Assembly (NCBI RefSeq): GCF_031157275.1
Contig: NZ_JAVIFW010000020.1
Span: 62,001 to 126,000, forward strand
From: Streptomyces sp. LHD-70
GTDB taxonomy: Bacteria > Actinomycetota > Actinomycetes > Streptomycetales > Streptomycetaceae
Direction: 5' to 3'
DNA length: 64,000 nt
The notes beneath the pieces were generated by a model. It had not been told where the DNA came from, searched no databases, and saw nothing but the letters and a program-made list of their open reading frames with translations. The position numbers were made by a program, and so were the translations under genes. Position 1 is the stretch's first letter. Every line of letters begins with the position of its first letter. Positions 16,581-24,354 of this stretch are shown piece after piece.

Positions 16581-18038
16581 ATGAGCTTCACCGGTGACGC
16601 AGAGCCCGCCTGTACCACCGTCGTGCAGCCGCACGACGTGCCCGAGCGGAGCGCCCAGGCGTTCCACGACTATCTCGCCGTCCGGGCCCGCACCATCGAC
16701 CTGCCGCAGCACGAGGTGCGGCGCCTCATCGACGGCCGCACCATCGTCGTCACCGGCGCCGCGGGCTGCATCGGCCGGGCCCTGCTGCGCGAGCTGGCAC
16801 CGTACGCGCCCCGCCGGATCATCGGAGTCGGCCTGGAGGAACAGCCCGACCTGCAGGCCCTGCCTGAAGTAGCCGAACTGCCCGACGGCGTCGAGCACAT
16901 CACCCTCGACATCCGCGACGCCGACGCCCTCACCGCGCTGCTCCGCACCGTCCGCTGCGACCTGGTCTTCCACCTGGCCGCCCAGCGCGACCCGGGCCTG
17001 GCCGAGCGGGAGGTGGCCCGCACCGTCACCACCAACGTCCTCGGCACCCGCAACGTCATCGACGCCTGCACGGCGGCCGGAACCGAGCGGCTGGTCCACG
17101 CCTCCACCGGCAAGGCCCTGCGCCCCTACACCAGCGATGTCTACGCCCAGAGCAAGCGCACCGGCGAGTGGCTCGTCGCCGACGCCGCCGCCCGCTCCGG
17201 CCTCACGGCGGCGGCGGTGCGCTTCACCCACGTCGTCGACAACGCCATCGTCCTCGACCGCTTCCGCACCTGGTGCCGGGCGGGCGAACCCCTGCGGCTG
17301 CACGGCCGGGACACCGTGTTCTACGTCCAGTCGGCCCGCGAGTCCGCCCAGTTGCTCCTCGCCGCCGCACTCACCCCGCCCGACGGCCTCTTCCGCCTCT
17401 ACGCCCTCCACGACCTGGGCTGGCCGGTGGCGCTGTACGACCTCGCGCTCGGCGCGGTCGCCGAGTCCGGCCGCCCCGCGCGCATCGAGGTCGTCGGCCC
17501 CGAACCCGGCTACGAGAAACTCCCGTACCCCGGCGTGTACGACCCGCGCCACAGCGGCGACGTCAGCCCCCTCATCAACGGCCTTGAGGCACCCCGCACG
17601 GTGCGGGCGCCCGGCGTCCCCGACGTCGACTGCGCCGTCGGCCACGCCCCGCTCACCCCCGAACTGCGGGAGAGCTACGCCCACTTGGCGTGGGTCTGCG
17701 ACCGCTCCGCCCGGCAGGACGAGATCCGCGGCGTCTTCGACGCCCTGGCCTGGAGTCTCCTCGGCCACGCCGTGGCGACCGCCGACCCCGCCTCCGTACG
17801 CCGCATCACCCGCCTCACCGAACCCCACCGGCCGCACATGAGCGACGAACACCTGCGCATCGACGGCCTGTTCCGCAAGCACTCCGGAGCACCCACGGCC
17901 CCGGACGAGACCGGAGCATCCACGGCCCCGGACGAGACCGGAGCATCCACGGCCCCGGACGAGACCCGAGCATCCACGGCCCCGGACACCCCGGACGAGG
18001 CCGGAGCAGGAAGGAGCGACGATGCCCCCGACGCCTGA
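16581..18038 (+). CDS. NAD-dependent epimerase/dehydratase (short-chain, SDR-extended)
   Basis: 485 aa. Rossmann motif TIVVTGAAGCIGRALLREL at about residue 55, LVFHLAAQRDPGLAE, and the catalytic YAQSK (Y-x-x-x-K) in TSDVYAQSKRTGEWL. This resembles the polysaccharide-biosynthesis nucleotide-sugar dehydratase/epimerase group. The C-terminus beyond the fold ends in about 3.5 copies of a 9-residue repeat (GASTAPDET). ATG at 16581. Its 3' end overlaps the MFS gene by 17 bases, and HAD follows, so the three form an operon. The product sugar or polymer cannot be told. Confidence 0.75.
   Translation: MSFTGDAEPACTTVVQPHDVPERSAQAFHDYLAVRARTIDLPQHEVRRLIDGRTIVVTGAAGCIGRALLRELAPYAPRRIIGVGLEEQPDLQALPEVAELPDGVEHITLDIRDADALTALLRTVRCDLVFHLAAQRDPGLAEREVARTVTTNVLGTRNVIDACTAAGTERLVHASTGKALRPYTSDVYAQSKRTGEWLVADAAARSGLTAAAVRFTHVVDNAIVLDRFRTWCRAGEPLRLHGRDTVFYVQSARESAQLLLAAALTPPDGLFRLYALHDLGWPVALYDLALGAVAESGRPARIEVVGPEPGYEKLPYPGVYDPRHSGDVSPLINGLEAPRTVRAPGVPDVDCAVGHAPLTPELRESYAHLAWVCDRSARQDEIRGVFDALAWSLLGHAVATADPASVRRITRLTEPHRPHMSDEHLRIDGLFRKHSGAPTAPDETGASTAPDETGASTAPDETRASTAPDTPDEAGAGRSDDAPDA
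17885..17990. repeat. 27-bp in-frame tandem repeat
   Basis: About 3.5 near-identical units encode the GASTAPDET repeat at the epimerase C-terminus. The last copies differ by single bases. Confidence 0.9.
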
Positions 18039-19548
18039 GCCCACCGGGACACCGGCCGGCGCGGCTGCCACCCGGACCGCGCCGCCGCCCGCCGCGGCGC
18101 CGGACGCCCGCCCGTCCCCGCACCTGCGCACCCTGCTCGCCGCCCAGGCCGTCGGCGCCCTCGGCCTGTCCGCGGGCGGCACCGCGGGACCGCTGATCGC
18201 CGGGGACATCCTGGGCTCGGCGGCGCTCACCACCGTGCCGCTCGGCCTGCTCGTCCTCGGCACCGCCGGATCGGCCCCGCTGACCACCGCCCTGATGCGC
18301 CGGCACGGCCGCGCCGCCGGCCTCACCGCCGCCTACGCCGTCGCCACCGCCGGCGCCGTCCTCGTCGTCGCCGCCGCGGCGACCAGCGGAACGGCGCTGC
18401 TGCTCGCCGGGAGCCTCCTCCTCGGCGCCGGGAACACCGCCGTCATGCTCGGCCGGTACGTCGCCGCCGACGCCGCACCGGCGGCCGGCGCCGGCCGTGC
18501 CGTGAGCACCGCGATGACCGCCGTCACCGCAGGGGCCGTCCTCGGCCCCACCCTCATGGGCCCCGCCGCAACCCCCGCACACGCCCTGGGACTTCCCGGC
18601 GCCACCGGCCTGTTCCTGCTCGCCGCCGTCACCTTCCCGGCCGCCGCCGCCGTCACCCTGCGCCTGCAGCGACGGCTGCCCCGCACCGCCGCCGGCACAC
18701 CCCCACCGCGGTCCGCCCCGGCGGCCACCACCCGCCCCCGCACCGGCCCCCGGCGCACCCGCCTTCCGCTCCTAGGCCGTGTCCGTAAAGTCCCTCCCCC
18801 AGCCTCCGGCCGGGAGGTGCCCCCAGCCCCGCGACGCCTGGCACGCACTCTCGCCGCACCGGGCGAAGGCCCAAGTACATCCAGTACGAGGGCCTGCGCC
18901 CGGCACGCCGAGAGCACGCTCCCCCAAGCTCTCGACTGTGCTCGAGCAGGGGGGACCCCCATGACGCCGCAGGGCCCGCCCTCCGGGCGGACGACGGGAC
19001 TTTACGGACACGGCCTAGCCCTGGCCGTGATGGGCTGCGCCAACCTGACGATGGTGACCGCGATGGCGGCCGCCCCGGTCCATCTGCACGCCCACCACTG
19101 GACCCTCGACACCCTCGGCCTGCTCGTGGCCGGACACGTCCTGCTGATGTTCGGCCCCTCCGCGCTGACCGGCCGGCTCACCGACCGGATCGGCAGCGCG
19201 CTCACCGCCCTGTCGGGAACGGCCGTCCTGCTCGTCGCCCTCCCCCTGGTCGCCCTCGCCGCCGCCTCCCCGGCCTGGCTGACGGTGCTCGGCATCCTCC
19301 TGCTCGGCCTGGGCTGGAACCTCGTCCTCATCAGCGGCAGCGCCCTGGTGGTCCAGCGCACCCCCGCCGAGCACCGACACCGCGCCGAGGGCCTCGGCGA
19401 GTCGGCCATGGGCCTGGGCGCCGTCCTCGGCACCGTCGCCCTGGCGGGCCCGCTCATCGAGGCGGGCGGCCTGCCGCTGCTCTGCCTCGCCCTCGGCGCC
19501 GTCACCCTGCTCCCGGCCCTGCCCCTGGCGAAGGGCCGACGCGGATGA
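18022..19548 (+). CDS. MFS transporter interrupted in frame by a MITE-like element
   Basis: 508 aa. Two blocks of hydrophobic helices typical of a 12-helix major facilitator are separated by an unusually long polar loop. The first block ends near residue 225; the second begins at LALAVMGCANLTM near 332. Residues about 252-332 are encoded by the 247-bp inverted-repeat element at 18772-19018. The net insertion is 243 bp (81 codons), so the frame survives, and removing it joins RLPLL directly to ALAVMGCA. The insert lies in the cytoplasmic central loop, where it might be tolerated. Substrate unknown. The ATG at 18022 overlaps the upstream gene. Confidence 0.85.
   Translation: MPPTPEPTGTPAGAAATRTAPPPAAAPDARPSPHLRTLLAAQAVGALGLSAGGTAGPLIAGDILGSAALTTVPLGLLVLGTAGSAPLTTALMRRHGRAAGLTAAYAVATAGAVLVVAAAATSGTALLLAGSLLLGAGNTAVMLGRYVAADAAPAAGAGRAVSTAMTAVTAGAVLGPTLMGPAATPAHALGLPGATGLFLLAAVTFPAAAAVTLRLQRRLPRTAAGTPPPRSAPAATTRPRTGPRRTRLPLLGRVRKVPPPASGREVPPAPRRLARTLAAPGEGPSTSSTRACARHAESTLPQALDCARAGGTPMTPQGPPSGRTTGLYGHGLALAVMGCANLTMVTAMAAAPVHLHAHHWTLDTLGLLVAGHVLLMFGPSALTGRLTDRIGSALTALSGTAVLLVALPLVALAAASPAWLTVLGILLLGLGWNLVLISGSALVVQRTPAEHRHRAEGLGESAMGLGAVLGTVALAGPLIEAGGLPLLCLALGAVTLLPALPLAKGRRG
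18772..19018. mobile_element. MITE-like non-coding element with perfect 23-bp terminal inverted repeats
   Basis: The ends at 18772-18794 and 18996-19018 are exact reverse complements (23 bp, starting ctaggccgtgtccgtaaag). The outermost CTAG is probably a 4-bp target duplication: deleting the element plus one CTAG restores a clean codon series across the site. CTAG fits the YTAR target described for part of the IS5 family. The element has no transposase gene. Similar short palindromic elements with a ccgtgtccgtaaag end are, from memory, scattered in Streptomyces genomes. Confidence 0.88.
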
Positions 19549-20255
19549 CCCCGGCCTACGGGTCCGGCGCCGCGCGGCACGCCCGGTGGCGGCCCCCGGA
19601 AGCGGTGCTCTTCGACTACTCGGGCACCCTCTTCGACGACACCTCGGTCCTCACCCCGGGCCGACTCGCCGCCCAATGCGCCCTACGAGGAAGGGAGTTG
19701 CCGCACCGGCAGGCCGCCGCCCTGTGCACGGACATCCAGGCCGCCGTCGACTCCGCCGAGGGCCGTGCGCTGCGCGCGGACGCCGACCTGTCCCGGGAGG
19801 GGCACCGCGCGGTGTGGACCCGGCTTGCCCGTACGGCCCCGGGCAGCGACGCGCTGGTCGCCGAGGCGTTCTACGCCTGCGTCACCGCGTCGGACGCCTG
19901 GCGCCCGTACCCCGACACGGAACCCGTTCTGACCGCCCTGCACCGGGCGGGCGTACCGGTCGCCGTCGTCTCCAACACCGGCTGGGACATCCGCGGTTCC
20001 TTCGCCGCCGCCGGTCTCACCGGACTGGTCACGGCCTTCGTGCTCTCCTGCGACCTGGGCGTCCAGAAGCCGGACCCGGCGATCTTCCACGAGGCCTGCG
20101 ACCGCCTGGGCGTCGCCCCGGGCAGGTCCCTGATGGTGGGCGACGACCCGGCGAAGGACGGCGCGGCGACGGCCGCGGGCCTCACGGCCCGCATCCTCCC
20201 CGCCGCCCGCTCCGTTGACCGTCCACGCGGTCTGGCCGAGGCCCTGGGCCCTTGA
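19545..20255 (+). CDS. HAD-superfamily hydrolase
   Basis: 236 aa. Motif I LFDYSGTLFD (in place of the usual DxDGT; the first Asp nucleophile is kept), motif II VVSNTG, motif III Lys in GVQKPDPAIF and motif IV MVGDDPAKD are all in order, with a helical cap between I and II. HAD proteins of this size are mostly phosphatases of small metabolites. The ATG overlaps the MFS stop (ATGA). Together with the epimerase and transporter it suggests a sugar-phosphate operon, but the substrate is not evident. Confidence 0.85.
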   Translation: MTPAYGSGAARHARWRPPEAVLFDYSGTLFDDTSVLTPGRLAAQCALRGRELPHRQAAALCTDIQAAVDSAEGRALRADADLSREGHRAVWTRLARTAPGSDALVAEAFYACVTASDAWRPYPDTEPVLTALHRAGVPVAVVSNTGWDIRGSFAAAGLTGLVTAFVLSCDLGVQKPDPAIFHEACDRLGVAPGRSLMVGDDPAKDGAATAAGLTARILPAARSVDRPRGLAEALGP

Positions 20256-20529
20256 ACTCCTTGCCGCGCATGGGGAGTCGGACTCTCCCGGCGCCGGGTG
20301 GGTATCGGACGGTCCGGCGGGTCGGCGGGGAGCCTGAGGTGTGAACTCCCGTACTTCGAAGGGGTGCTGGTGCTCAGTCGGGTAGCTGCCCGGCGCCGAG
20401 GGGTTGCAGGGCCGGTGGGGCTCCCGGAGGCCTTGACATCCCGGCTGCCGGAGGGGAGTCAGGGCTGTCCGGCGCCCCGGCGGGTGTCGGACAGCCCGGT
20501 GCCGGTGCCGGGGTTGCCCGGCGCCGGGC

Positions 20530-21420
20530 TCAGGTGTCGAGGACCTGTGTGATCACATGGCGGGCGTTGCCCGAGATCACCGGGTTGGTGCCGCGGTAGT
20601 ACGCCAGCTGTGTGACCGCCATCGACAGGGCCCAGCCGCGGCCGCGGGCCCAGGTGGCGTCGTCGACGTCCACGCCCTCGCGGAAGACCTGACGGCTCGC
20701 GGCCGGCAGCAGGTTCCAGGCGGGGATCAGGTCGATGGCCGGGTCGCCGGTGCCCGCGGTGCCGAAGTCGAGGACCGCGGCGAGCCGGCCGTCGGCGGCG
20801 GCGAGCAGATTGCTCGGCATCAGGTCGGAGTGCGTCCACACCGGGGCCTTCGACCAGACGGGCTGGGCGAGCGCTGCGTCCCACGCGGCGAGGGCCGCGG
20901 CGGCGTCGAACGGCTCGTCGGTGCCCCGCAGTTGCCCGATCGACTCCCGGGTGAACGCGTCGGCGGAGGCGAGCGGGCCGCCGCGGTGCGCCGGGGGCCC
21001 GCCGTCGAGCTCGACCTTGCGGACGGCGGCGACGAACGCCGCCAGGTCACGGGCGAGCGCATCGGGCGCCAGGACCCGTCCCTCGACCAGGACTTCACCC
21101 TCGATCCACCGGTGGACGGCCCACTCCCACGGGTACTCCTCGGTGGGCTCGCCCCTGCCGAGGACCGCCGGAACGGGCACCGGCAGCAGCGGCGCAAGGC
21201 GCGGCAACCAGTGGGCCTCCTGGGCCACGACCTCGGCGCCGCCCGCGGTGAGCGGCAGCCGGACGGTGAGCTCGCCGCCGACCCGGTAGATCGCGTTCAC
21301 CGTCCCGCCGGACGCCAGACGGCTCACCGGCAGGTCCGCCCACCGGGGGAACTGGGCGCGGAGCAACCGCCGGACGAGGCCCGGGTCGGTGTCCGCTTCA
21401 TCCACGTGCATCTTGGCCAT
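20530..21420 (-). CDS. Aminoglycoside-phosphotransferase-family kinase
   Basis: 296 aa. The protein-kinase-like APH fold is recognised from WTHSDLMPSNLL (the HxDxxxxN catalytic loop, with Ser where Gly is usual) and VLDFGTAGTGDP (DFG metal site). GEPTEEYPWEWAVHRWIEGE marks the hinge region. It is a paralogue of the gene at 62226-63137: LRAQFPRW matches IRTQFPQW, and the LPVPVPA(I/V)LG segment is shared. Such kinases phosphorylate antibiotics or small metabolites. Position just outside the NRPS/PKS cluster suggests a resistance or tailoring role, unproven. ATG 21420 has GAGGA upstream. Confidence 0.85.
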   Translation of the reverse strand: MAKMHVDEADTDPGLVRRLLRAQFPRWADLPVSRLASGGTVNAIYRVGGELTVRLPLTAGGAEVVAQEAHWLPRLAPLLPVPVPAVLGRGEPTEEYPWEWAVHRWIEGEVLVEGRVLAPDALARDLAAFVAAVRKVELDGGPPAHRGGPLASADAFTRESIGQLRGTDEPFDAAAALAAWDAALAQPVWSKAPVWTHSDLMPSNLLAAADGRLAAVLDFGTAGTGDPAIDLIPAWNLLPAASRQVFREGVDVDDATWARGRGWALSMAVTQLAYYRGTNPVISGNARHVITQVLDT

Positions 21421-21504
21421 ATGTCCTCAACCGTTCGTCCCGTCGCGTGCGCCGGCCCGGCTCCTCAGGGCCAGTCGATGTCACCGGTTCCGTTTCCGCC
21501 GACG

Positions 21505-21540
21505 GTCAGCAGGGTCGCAGGAGTCAGCAGGGTCGCAGGA
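21505..21540. repeat. 18-bp tandem duplication
   Basis: Two adjacent identical copies of gtcagcagggtcgcagga occupy 21505-21522 and 21523-21540, in the intergenic region left of the cluster regulator. Confidence 0.9.
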
Positions 21541-21543
21541 GAA

Positions 21544-21636
21544 GGGGCTGTGGCGGCTGTGCACATGGGGGGTCTCCAGACAGAAGTCCTGAAAGGTAAA
21601 CAGCTCTCCGGCCAGCGTTCGCCGCGCCACAGCCCC
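21544..21636. repeat. Long-range perfect 12-bp inverted repeat
   Basis: ggggctgtggcg at 21544-21555 is the exact reverse complement of cgccacagcccc at 21625-21636, enclosing about 69 bp. It could form a long RNA hairpin or mark the edge of a lost element. It lies between the phosphotransferase and the regulator promoter, in a region (21421-21820) that otherwise shows no gene. Confidence 0.5.
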
Positions 21637-21717
21637 GTGGCAAGGCTGTTTGTCAAGAATTGGGGCGGGCGTCACGTCTCTTGCGTACCGTTGAGCTGGC
21701 TCTGATGTGCCTGGCGT

Positions 21718-21759
21718 TTGGCAAAAGTATTGCCATGCTGATGCAGAGACAGTTAAGAT
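21718..21759 (+). promoter_or_regulatory. Cluster promoter P1 with TTGGCAA/TTGCCA operator (regulator gene)
   Basis: TTGGCAA (21718-21724) and TTGCCA (21730-21735) form an inverted repeat. TTGCCA doubles as a -35 box, followed after 18 bp by TAAGAT (21754-21759). The start would lie about 55 bp before the regulator ATG at 21821. An operator overlapping the regulator's own -35 suggests autoregulation. Confidence 0.7.
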
Positions 21760-21820
21760 GCCCAGGTCGTGGCCGCAGGTCGCGCGCCAGTTCGTACACG
21801 AGAGTGATGGCGGGACTCAC

Positions 21821-23050
21821 ATGACAGCAGAGACGTCCTTCGGGGCACGCCTCAAGGCCTTGCGGCTGCAGCGTGGGCTCTCCCAGGCCGCCCTCGCCGA
21901 CGGGGAGATCTCCACCGGCTACCTCTCGCGCCTGGAGTCCGGCGCGCGCCAGCCCACGGAGCGGGTGATCGCCCACCTCGCCAGGCAACTGGACGTGGAC
22001 CGCTCCGCGTTCGAGGCCCCGGCCGCAGACAGCGGCGGCGGCAGCGCCCTGGCCCGGCAGCTGAGCATCGCCGCCTCCACGGACGCCGACGAGGCGGCCG
22101 AGGACCTGATCGAGGCGCTCGACGCCGCGCGGGACGAGGAGCCGCTGCTGCGCTGGCAGGCCCTCTGGCTGATCGCCGGGTACCGGCGGCGCCGCGGCGA
22201 GCGCGCCGCCGAGCAGGACGCCCTGGAGCAGCTCACCTCGATCGCGGACGAGCTGGAACTGCCCGCGCTGCAGTGCCGGTCGAGGACGCAGCTCGCCCGC
22301 TGCCTGCGCTCCCGCGGCGAGGTCACGCGTGCCCTCGGCCTCGCGGTGAGCGCGTACGAGAAGGCGAAGGAGGCCGCTCTCGCCGCGTCCGACACGGGCG
22401 CGGCGCTGCTCGCGCTGGTCTCGGCCGAGGTGGAGAGCGGGCGGCTGCCGGACGCCTGGGAGCACGCGCGGGAGCTGGTCGCCCTGGTCGCGGAGTGCGG
22501 CGGCACGCTGCCGGTGGAGGCGCTCTGGTCGGCGGCCACGGTCTGCTCGCGCCGCGGCGACGACGACGCGGCGCACGACTACCTGCAGCAGGCCATGGCG
22601 GCCCTCGACAGCCGCGACGACCCGGTCCTGTGGGCGCGGCTGCGGCTGGCCGCCGCCTCGCTGTACGTCCAGTCGCGGCCCGCCCGCACCGAGCAGGCGC
22701 GGGCCTGTCTCGCGGAGGCGGAGCAGGCCCTGTCCCTCGTCGGTACGCCGGTGCAGGAGCAGGAGCTGCTCGTGCTGCGGGCCCACCTCGCGTTCGAGGA
22801 GGGGCGGTACGACGACGCCAGGGCGGCCTACGCCGCGGTGGACCACGACGAGCTCGTGCTCGCCTACCGGGACCGGATCCGGCTGCGCACGCTCGACGGC
22901 CTGCTGCTGATCGTGGAGGGCCGGCAGAAGCAGGGACGGGCGCAGCTCAAGGAGTTGGGCGAGGAGGCCCGCCGCGCCGCCAACCTCGACCTGGCCGCCG
23001 AGATCTGGCGGGTCCTGGCCGAGACACTGGAGACCTCAGCCGCGCGCTGA
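21821..23050 (+). CDS. XRE-type helix-turn-helix regulator with TPR-like C-terminus (likely cluster regulator)
   Basis: 409 aa. The N-terminal helix-turn-helix is clear: FGARLKALRLQRGLSQAALADGEISTGYLSRLESGARQP. The remaining about 330 residues are Ala-rich helical repeats of TPR type (ALWLIAGYRRRRGERAAEQDALEQL and so on), the usual ligand- or partner-sensing half of such regulators. The ATG at 21821 starts the conserved domain; the longer open frame to 21707 crosses the promoter. It is the first gene of the NRPS/PKS cluster, and its promoter carries the TTGGCAA operator shared by seven other cluster promoters, making it the best candidate for the binding protein. Confidence 0.88.
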   Translation: MTAETSFGARLKALRLQRGLSQAALADGEISTGYLSRLESGARQPTERVIAHLARQLDVDRSAFEAPAADSGGGSALARQLSIAASTDADEAAEDLIEALDAARDEEPLLRWQALWLIAGYRRRRGERAAEQDALEQLTSIADELELPALQCRSRTQLARCLRSRGEVTRALGLAVSAYEKAKEAALAASDTGAALLALVSAEVESGRLPDAWEHARELVALVAECGGTLPVEALWSAATVCSRRGDDDAAHDYLQQAMAALDSRDDPVLWARLRLAAASLYVQSRPARTEQARACLAEAEQALSLVGTPVQEQELLVLRAHLAFEEGRYDDARAAYAAVDHDELVLAYRDRIRLRTLDGLLLIVEGRQKQGRAQLKELGEEARRAANLDLAAEIWRVLAETLETSAAR

Positions 23051-23134
23051 CCGCCAGGCACCGGCCCCGCAGCACGCAGGCCCCACAGCGCGTCGGCCCC
23101 GCACGCCCGCCCCGTACGCCCGAACGCCCGTGCC

Positions 23135-24307
23135 TCACGCCGAGACCTGTACGGCGACGCGGCCCGCCTCGCGCAGCACCGCCTCGCGGTAGCGCTCGCT
23201 GAGCCCCACCACCGGCGGCAGGACCCGGCACTCGTCGACGTCCCCGGTCTCGTACGGCAGCGCGAAACCGGCCAGGGGCAGCACCTTCAGCGGCAGCCTC
23301 GCGTCGAAGAGGCACGCCACCTCGGGCACCGGTGCCCCGGTCCTGGTGTCGATGCCTGCCCCGACGGCGACCACGCTCCGGCCGTCCACCGTTCCCCGCA
23401 CCGCGCCCAGGGCGTGGCCGGGGCCGAACCGCCGGGCCGCCGCGGCCAGTTCGCCGCTCACCTCGGGCAGCACCCGGTCCGTCTCCAGCCAGCCGAAGGC
23501 GAGCGCCAGCTCCAGGTCGAGGCGGGGCCACTTGGCCAGGTAGTAGCGGTTGTTGCGGCGCGCCGCCCGCCCGTTCTCCGCGAGGCTGCGCGGATGCGGC
23601 AGATGCAGTCCGTACACCTCACGGCCGAGCACGATCGGGGTGCCGGCCCGCGCCACCCGCAGCGCCCACTCCTGGTCCTCGGGGCCCCAGCCCTCGAAGC
23701 CCTCGTCATAGGTGAGCCCGTGCTCGCGCACCGTGCGGGTGGTCACCGCGACCAGGCCGCCCCGCGCGTACACCCACGGGAAGCGGCCGAACGCCGAGGC
23801 GTGCTCCGGCGACCAGCGCTGGTCCATGACCACGTGGTCCTGCGCCTCGATGCGGGCGAGCACCTCGCGGTAGTGGCGGTACGGGGCGAGTTCGACCGGC
23901 CCGACCTCCTCGTCCTGGACGTCGTCGTAGCCGATCATCTGGCCCACGACGCACACGTTCTGCCGGTGCGCGTAGTACCGCCGGTAGAGGTTGTCCAGGA
24001 ACCGGGTGGGCAGCGCCATGTCGGCGTCGAGGACGAGCGTCACCTGGCCGCGGGCGTGGCACATCGCCAGGTTCCTGGCGCGGGCGAGGTTCCAGTCGTC
24101 CGCGCAGAGCACCGAGACGAGGGTGAGGCGGTCGGTGAACTCCCGGCACAGGGCGACGAATTCGGGGTCGTACTCCATGGCGCCGATGAGGACCTCGAAC
24201 CGGGCCGCGGGCATCGTCTGCTCCGCCAGGGACGACAGGGCCAGACGGAGATTGCCCAGGCGCTGCTTGTACGGGATCACGATGCTGAACGTCAAGTCAT
24301 CATCCAT
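23135..24307 (-). CDS. Family 2 glycosyltransferase
   Basis: 390 aa, GT-A fold. Seen: FSIVIPYKQRLGNLRLALSSL at the start, LVLDADMALP as the metal/sugar-nucleotide DxD motif, and FEGWGPEDQEWALRVARAG, the acceptor-site motif of GT2/GT27-type enzymes. The last about 110 residues are an extra beta-rich domain not assigned. Known members transfer a sugar from a nucleotide donor. Its -10 box ends about 7 bases before the ATG at 24307, so the message is probably leaderless. It is the last minus-strand gene of this arm of the cluster, with its own promoter. Acceptor unknown. Confidence 0.85.
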   Translation of the reverse strand: MDDDLTFSIVIPYKQRLGNLRLALSSLAEQTMPAARFEVLIGAMEYDPEFVALCREFTDRLTLVSVLCADDWNLARARNLAMCHARGQVTLVLDADMALPTRFLDNLYRRYYAHRQNVCVVGQMIGYDDVQDEEVGPVELAPYRHYREVLARIEAQDHVVMDQRWSPEHASAFGRFPWVYARGGLVAVTTRTVREHGLTYDEGFEGWGPEDQEWALRVARAGTPIVLGREVYGLHLPHPRSLAENGRAARRNNRYYLAKWPRLDLELALAFGWLETDRVLPEVSGELAAAARRFGPGHALGAVRGTVDGRSVVAVGAGIDTRTGAPVPEVACLFDARLPLKVLPLAGFALPYETGDVDECRVLPPVVGLSERYREAVLREAGRVAVQVSA

Positions 24308-24313
24308 GACGCG

Positions 24314-24354
24314 AGTGTGGCCCTGAATTGCCTAGCTTGGCAATATGTTGCCAA
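24314..24354 (-). promoter_or_regulatory. Cluster promoter P2 and perfect TTGGCAA-N4-TTGCCAA operator
   Basis: The 18-bp palindrome TTGGCAATATGTTGCCAA covers 24337-24354. On the minus strand TTGCCA (24343-24338) serves as -35 and CACACT (24319-24314) as -10, spacing 18. The operator lies inside the last codons of the upstream ATP-grasp gene, whose stop is at 24332-24334. Confidence 0.72.

Noticed and set aside
18961..19017. Internal ATG in the MITE-like element as start of a second half-transporter gene
   Set aside because: The frame is continuous from the first half, and no separate ribosome site or family start supports a split gene.
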